Of a stretch of DNA of 64,000 bases, positions 57,868-64,000 are shown in pieces. The stretch is from the NCBI GenBank assembly GCA_013398955.1, contig VWPU01002083.1:620001-684000 (forward strand), read 5' to 3'. Position 1 is the stretch's first letter. Each line of letters opens with the position of its first letter. The position numbers and the translations under genes are program-made. The notes beneath the pieces were generated by a model. That model worked only from the letters and a program-made list of their open reading frames with translations, had not been told where the DNA came from and ran no database searches. This stretch comes from Callaeas wilsoni. Its lineage: Eukaryota > Chordata > Aves > Passeriformes > Callaeidae.

Positions 57868-60800
57868 AAAGGTAAGTTTAGACCAATTATTTCACTAATA
57901 TGTTCTGAACACTTTTAAGTTTCAGATTTCTGCTCTTCACTCTGTATTAGGATGAGAAAACTCTATACTGAGGAGTGCTTCTGGATAGGAAAAACTGTTT
58001 CCTTCCCACTTCTCTTGGCAAACCACTACGTTTCTGTTTGCAGCTGAAACTTGAAAAAGCAACAGGCAACAGCTGGATCAGAGTTGTTCTTCCAGTGAGT
58101 GAGAAATCCTCCCAGGACACAGATTTGTTCAGTAGCATGTTCATGGCCATGGGAATGTTTTGAAAGGTGAGGTTTCTCTAATAAAGTCCTGTGGCTTCTT
58201 CACCGTGGGAAGGTAAGGGCCCGATAAACATGCCCTCTGAGTCCCTTTCCACATTTGTGTTTGCTCTTCTGCTGGAAGAAAACATTTATCTGACTGATTT
58301 TCAAGTGGGAAATAGCTGTACCATTGCAGCCACGCAGTGTGGCTGTGGGGACTTGCACGGGGGGTTGGGCACTCTCCAGCTTCCATGATGCCTTTACCTT
58401 CTTTCCCCTATGAGGAAGAATTCCTTAAAAAAAGCAGATCCAAACTCATACCAAATCACCTTTTCTGACCAAGTCTAGGGGACCCATGGAAAAGTGTGTT
58501 CAGAGGAGGTGACCTCAAACCAGAACTCTGTCTCCGCTCTGCAGAAGAAAGCTGAACTCGGGTGTCTGGATGGGTGCTGTGAAGATGTCAGCAAAGTGAT
58601 TATTTCTAACTCCAGAGCTACTTCAGAACCAAACTCAAATGTCTCTGTTCCTTGCCCTGAAATGACTGAATGAGGGTGATCTTTGCACTTACCCGCTCTG
58701 CACTAGTACAGCACCCATACAATTCACAGCTCCCGTCAGGGAAAGGAGAGCAAAACCTTGTCATGTGCCTGGAGGTTTGATGCAGCTGCCATCACAGTGA
58801 GTAAATGGCCAGAGTCATCTTGGGAAAGGAACAATATCCAAACATAACACAAATAGTTCTTTTCAGAGAGGAAGAAACAATATTGGGGCAGAGCAGGAAA
58901 GGAAAGATGAACACAGTCCTTTGAGCTCTCCAGTCTCCCTAAAGAAACTGAGGAGACAAGGCTCTCCTTCCTGATCCAGGAAGATCTCTTCTCCTTGAGG
59001 AGACCTTTGGCCTAATGTCAAACCCCTCCAGAGCCCAGTGCTCAGATACCCAGAGTTCTGATTTGGGGCTTAACCCTCAGGTTTTAAGTCATTTGCACAA
59101 GACACAATTCTGATCTCTTTATTTGCAGACCAGGGCTGGAAACACACATTTCCTCTGATGAGAGTGTTCTCAGCCAGTGCGTGTTCTCAGGACACTTGGG
59201 ACAGGTGGACCTGGGCAGCACAGAGAATCCTGGGTGAGGAAGGGCTTCCTTCATCAAATGGAGCATGACAGCGACCTGGCTGGCTGGGAATTCAGGGCTG
59301 GTTCCTGTCTGACAGCTGATGTTATCAGCAGAGCCATGCCAGGAGATGAAAGAACTCAACGCTTTATCACTTTATCGGGTGTTTAATTCCTCATTCCCCA
59401 GAACCAGCTCATGTGCACGCCTTTGTTCTCCTCTGCCCCCACGAGCAGGGAGGATCAATCCCAGAAATATTTAGAATTAAGAGGGGACTTATTTTTTCTC
59501 TCTTGCCATCCCAGGCTTTCAGACCAGGGGGAAAGGAAGGAGGCTTGCAGGGTGTCAACAACAATAAGCAGGAGGGGAAAAGATGCCTGGCACTGGGAGA
59601 GTTCAGTCTGGGACAGTTTGATCTCTCCCAGAGCACTCTCAGTGCTTGAAGATCACTGCTTTTGACACGTTTCTCCAGCTGCTGAATGAGAGGATTTACT
59701 TGGGTGAAATTTAGGCCCGAGGGGAACATGAAAATCATATTCATAATTTGAAGTGACATGTGATTCAGGATTAAAAAGCTGGCTGGCAGAGAAAAGAGCT
59801 GAGGTTATCCTTTTGAGCTGTGCTAATGCAGAAAACTGTGGTTTTAATCCTGTTTTAAAAAGGCCTAGAAGGTTTCCAGCTGGGGCAGTTAGAATATAAA
59901 GGAGCAGTAAAGATGAGGAATCCCTTTTACAAAAGGAGGGGGAAAAAAAAAACCAAAACAACAACAAAAGATCAAGTTCTGCTTTTGTTTTTCTCTGATA
60001 GCAAGTGGCTGAAAGCCGGTACAGGAGATTTTTTTAACTACCCTTTCTTTGTCTGACTCTTTAAAACACGGAAAGCAGCAAGACTGATCAGTGGGACCAA
60101 GCAGAAGTGACTGCTAAGGGTGACACTGGTGCTGAGGGGAGGTCTCCTGGGGACTGCGCTTGCAGTTTCCCTCAAGGGAAATCTCCTGGGGACTGGGCTT
60201 GCAGTTTCCCTCCGTTCGTGCATTTCCCTGGAGAACTGAGGATCCAGGAGCAGCTTCTCCCTTTCTGTCACTGCCCAGAAACCCCTCGTCCCTTCTACTG
60301 AGCATAGAGCAGAAAGGTGCCCCCAACCCCACTGGTGTAGGGTTGTCTAATTAATCTCTGCTCCTTTCCTTGTCACTTTTCCCAAGAGCTTCTTAATTGT
60401 AGCACAAGAGTGGGCTGACTTCACTGCTTATTGTTCTTTTTATACCAATTTCAAGGTTTTAGCTGATCTTCCTTTAGATCCTTGTTTGTATTTTTCTCTA
60501 CTATATTGGCTCTTCTTCTTTCTATTCTGATAATATTATTTTACTTTGTTCATCAGAGGAATTTTCAGCATTATAAGAACTCACTTTTCAGTATAGATGT
60601 TTTGAACATAGTAAATAGAAGTTCATATTCCAATCAGTATCTTAAAACATGACATTTTCAAAGTTAGCAAAATGCATCTTGAAGTAACGTGCAGCATGAA
60701 CAGCAAATTGCACACTCATCAATTAACGTGCTAGAAATGTGGTTTTTCCATATTTGCCTCAATAGTTTCTGAAAAATTTAGGTTAATTCTGCTATAGTTT

Positions 60801-61238
60801 TTCAAAATTGCATTTCACAAGGGAAACTCCAGGGTTAGTTGAAATATTTCGTTATGATACACTTGAGTTGATTTGCTTGAGATTTTTCAGGGGTTTTTTT
60901 GTCTTTTACTATTTGACCTAAAGTTCATTTCAAAACATAAATTTGAATGAAATGAAGTGAAAAAGCAAAGTCACTGTGGTCCAAAAATTGTCATACTATT
61001 TTCCTATTTTTCATAGTGGACTCTCATTCTTTCTTCTCCCCCCCAAAAGCCCTTTTTAATTTAAATATAATTTTTTAATGAAAATCAACACTGACAAAAC
61101 TTCTGCTCAGCTCTGTTCAAAGCCTGGTGCACTGGAACAAATCACATTCAACATCCCTGTTCCTCAAGGTACAAGGTATTTCCTACACTTCTTTTTCCCC
61201 CTCTGGAAAACTTCCCAGCCCAGACAAAAAGAAATTAT
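57868..61238. other. Gene-free unique sequence
   Basis: No recognised gene. Frames of 60-116 codons overlap on both strands around 58190-58390 and 59080-59970. An A-rich tract lies at 59942-59970. The part from 60480 to 61080 is AT-rich. A 31-base duplication with a 39-base period at 60143-60212 is listed separately. Confidence 0.65.
60143..60212. repeat. Tandem duplication, 39-bp period
   Basis: The 31 bases at 60143-60173, beginning TCTCCTGGGGACTG and ending CAGTTTCCCTC, recur at 60182-60212 with a single C/G difference. One difference in 31 bases suggests a fairly recent duplication. Confidence 0.95.
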
Positions 61239-61240
61239 TC

Positions 61241-61310
61241 AAAGCTGGAGGAAGTCAATGAGAGCTCTTCTATGTATTGACTTCGGGTTTGGGGAAAGCT
61301 CTGGATCAAT
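61241..61310. repeat. Palindromic amniote repeat, copy 4
   Basis: GAGGAAGTCAATGAGAGCTC, TTCTATGTATTGACTTCGGG and AAAGCTCTGGATCAATAGG match the unit GAAGTCAATGGGAGC, TTTTCCATTGACTTCAGTGGG and CTTTGGATCAGG. Both arms and the GGATCA tail are visible. This is the most complete of the later copies. Confidence 0.75.
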
Positions 61311-64000
61311 AGGGTGCTATTATTAATCTAATAACCTATATAGAGAATTTAAGTGTGCCATCATATGAGGTGTTTTTATCATCCTGTGGAATTCAGTAGA
61401 AGGTTATTCCATTACGTTTTCATGACTGAAAAGGAATATTTACTATTTTTATCCCTCACTCACCCTGTTGAGGCAGTCTGGCCGAGGCAGACACACAGCC
61501 TCTCTCTCCAGCATCACCACTGCATTCTGAAGTCCCATCATGTAGGCTTGTTCAAATCCTTCTGATTAACAGGAAACTGAAGGAGAAAAAAAAAATATTA
61601 AAGACTGCAGGGACCTATCCTTAGGATATGATCTGGCCTACAAAAACCCTTCCCAAAAGAGTGAGCTTTGTGGGATGTTTCCATTGCTGTTTCCACACTC
61701 AGGGCAGGGAGAAACTACACCAGAACCCAAACCTTTGTCCCAGCACTGTTTTCACTTGTAAGCTGAGTGTATCCGATACTGGAACATTAAGAGACCATAA
61801 ACATGAAACCCAGTGATGCTATTTTTTACTGAGACACTTTTCAGAGTAGACGAGCACTTTCAGTGTGACAGATCTGGCTGCAGGCCAGCGCATGACACGA
61901 TCCTCCAGGGAGCTTCACTACCATTCCTGGGTACACTAAGAGTACATCGTGCATATTGTATGTAATCAGGGAAGCAATTTCTCCCCTGGGTTCTTAATAG
62001 ATTTTCCTGCCTTTAAAGCTTCATTGGTAATTTTTGTTTGTTTTCTTGCTCCGAGTGTTGGCACATCACAAACTGGATGTTTTTGCCAATTGCTATCTGC
62101 GTCGCTGTCTCCAAAAGGCACCATTTTGGGGGACTGCGGGGAAATGCCTGATGAGGTTGTACAGTTTGTTTCTCTGCCAGAGAAGGGTAGAGTGGTACTG
62201 CACAGGTTGGCATTGACTGAGATCTTGCTGTAGGTGCTCAGGCAGCAAGGTGCAGCTGTAAAAGCTGTTTGGAGCTCCGTGGAGGAAGCACCGTCTCCCA
62301 GGCTGGATGTGTCATTGATTGCTTGCCTGTACCATTACCACAACTGTGCTCACAATTACACTAATTACATGGGCAAATGAACGCGCATTTCGTGTTCCCA
62401 GCTCTGGAAATCCGGGCACAGGTAATTGCCAAAGACCACAGGAGACTCTGCTCAGAAGAGGAGACGCAGCATCACCTCGGGCTGGGCTGGAGGATGTGCT
62501 CACCTCCCGCCTGCTGCCTCGTGTTTCCCATCTCCTCACTGTCTGCCTTGGAGGAAAGCAGGCTGGACCCTGTCCTGACAACTCCTCTTGGACTGCACAC
62601 CTAGCCTGGGTTCCTGCACTGCCTTGGGAAATCCCAAACAGAGAGGAGGCAGCCTCCTTCGGATATCAATGGATCTCCACAGGGAACGTGCTGCAAAGAG
62701 CATCATCACACATTATCAGCTGCATTCCCTGAGAAACCCAAAGCCAAGCGAGACCATCTTTTTTGCAGGAAAAAGTCCTAGGCATACTTGCAGAGCATTT
62801 CTCTAGGTTACTCTGTCCAATATAATTTAACAGCTGCTGTTGCTCTTTGTGTGCAAGAGTTGGCTTTTTATCAGTCAGCTTCCAAAATGAGATCGTAAAT
62901 CTAATTCTAAAATATAGCATGCATCCAAAATTATCTCAAAATAGAAAAAAATACCAAAATAGAAGCTTAATAAAAGTTAAGTATAAGATTTTTAAGGACG
63001 ATATTTTGTGAAATATACTCGCAATTCCATTGTTAAAAATAAAATTAACATCTTTTCTTCTATCATTAACACACAAGTTTATAAAAATTGCATTAAATGT
63101 AATTTTAAAATCCTTCCTATATTGTGTTGCTATTTCAGTTCAGAGTGTAATCATGCAATCATTGAAAAAAAATTCACATAGACACACACACTCAGAATTA
63201 CTGGTTTATTTGAAAACAACCATGAGACTGTTTGTCTGTAGATTATTTTAACTGTCCATGGTGATCAGAGTGCAATAAAGCATAATAAAAGACCAGTGAA
63301 AAATGATGAAATAAAAAAACACACTGCTTTTATAAGTAGACTGTTATGAGAAAGACAGACCATTTTCTCTGAATATATAATTTTTATTCTGTCTCTTTAA
63401 TTTACATGAATAATTAAAATAGATTCAAGCAATCTTATGCTGCTATGGTTTTTCAGGATTAGACAAAAATGTACTATTAGAAAGACTAATTAATGAATTG
63501 CAGCAAATCATAACAGAGAGCCTGATTTGGAGTAAATGACTGGTCTCAGTTTCAAACAAATATTGAATGAAATACCTTCATGCCAATTGATTTTTCATCC
63601 CAAATTTCAAATTATACAGATACCTAACTTTAATCTACAGTTATGAGAAAGAATAGGACGGATAAATGTCCTAGAAATTCAGATTAAAATCCTAATAGCT
63701 GAGCTCAGCTTTCAAAGCAACTTACAGTTTCAAAGTGAATGTTTTTACAGAAGATTTGCTATTTGCTGTGCACTTCATGAAATATGTTGCACACATAGCT
63801 AAAAGTGTAGCAATGTGTGTTATATTCACATGTACAGGATTTAATTAGACTAATCAATTGGTATTTCATGCGGCCAAGAGCCATCAGGTATTGTAGTCTA
63901 ATTGGAGACTTTCAGTAAAGTATTTTCCTTATTTTGGTTCTTTCTCTATCTACCTGTGGCCAGCAGCACGAGGGAACCTTTTACATCCCCTTCTGGGCTG
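61311..64000. other. Gene-free, AT-rich sequence
   Basis: No recognised gene. A GC-richer patch at 62380-62640 has mirrored frames on both strands. From 62830 to 63700 the sequence is strongly AT-rich. The part from about 63770 to 63960 is complex and repeat-free, with TTTAATTAGACTAATCAATTGG and GTCTAATTGGAGAC words. It is the best candidate for a conserved non-coding element at this end of the window. Confidence 0.5.

Noticed and set aside
1..64000. CRISPR arrays, bacterial operons, phage or plasmid features
   Set aside because: No spaced direct-repeat array, ribosome-binding sites or dense coding. The CR1 and MIR repeats place the window in a vertebrate genome.

Overview
This window looks like nuclear DNA of a bird (a sauropsid at the widest). 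The main evidence is a 5'-truncated CR1 retrotransposon at 6882-7066 with the familiar avian CR1 3' region, and a second CR1 scrap at 21750-21860. Older amniote repeats accompany them: MIR-type SINE pieces, an L3/CR1-like LINE with recognisable reverse-transcriptase motifs, and four copies of a palindromic element built on GAAGTCAATGG. Interspersed repeats are sparse, simple repeats are short, and there are no bacterial operons, Shine-Dalgarno sites or dense coding. The species cannot be told from the sequence.

I recognise no known protein-coding gene, rRNA, tRNA, small RNA gene or CRISPR array on either strand. The open reading frames are mostly 60-180 codons, overlap on both strands and lack family motifs. 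That is what chance gives in 64 kb of moderately AT-rich DNA. The longest (234 codons, 49214-49918) is stretched by a stop-free TCTA microsatellite. The window is best read as intergenic DNA or the interior of a very long intron.

Layout. Positions 1-6880 are unique sequence with a possible octamer/TATA cluster near 610-745 and a hexanucleotide microsatellite. Positions 6880-7180 hold the CR1 copy and an 18-bp triplicated tandem repeat. Positions 7180-18650 are mostly unique and include a possible spliced non-coding exon (8570-8883), a small CpG cluster followed by inverted octamer motifs (9130-9395), and a block resembling conserved non-coding DNA (about 18000-18370). Positions 18655-21860 are the most repeat-rich part: MIR, an old LINE, a palindromic repeat and CR1. 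Positions 21860-39000 are unique, with one coding-like frame (25175-25447, minus) and a split MIR at 33903-34155. Positions 39020-42080 hold a palindromic repeat, a MIR, the L3/CR1 reverse-transcriptase relic and a 20-bp perfect palindrome. Positions 42080-64000 are unique sequence with tetranucleotide microsatellites, a possible small terminal exon (47245-47450), a 12-bp inverted repeat and small tandem duplications.

No pathway or multi-gene system can be inferred. Any function is most likely cis-regulatory or non-coding RNA. The candidates below are offered for alignment and RNA-seq tests; I did not find a convincing new biological system.
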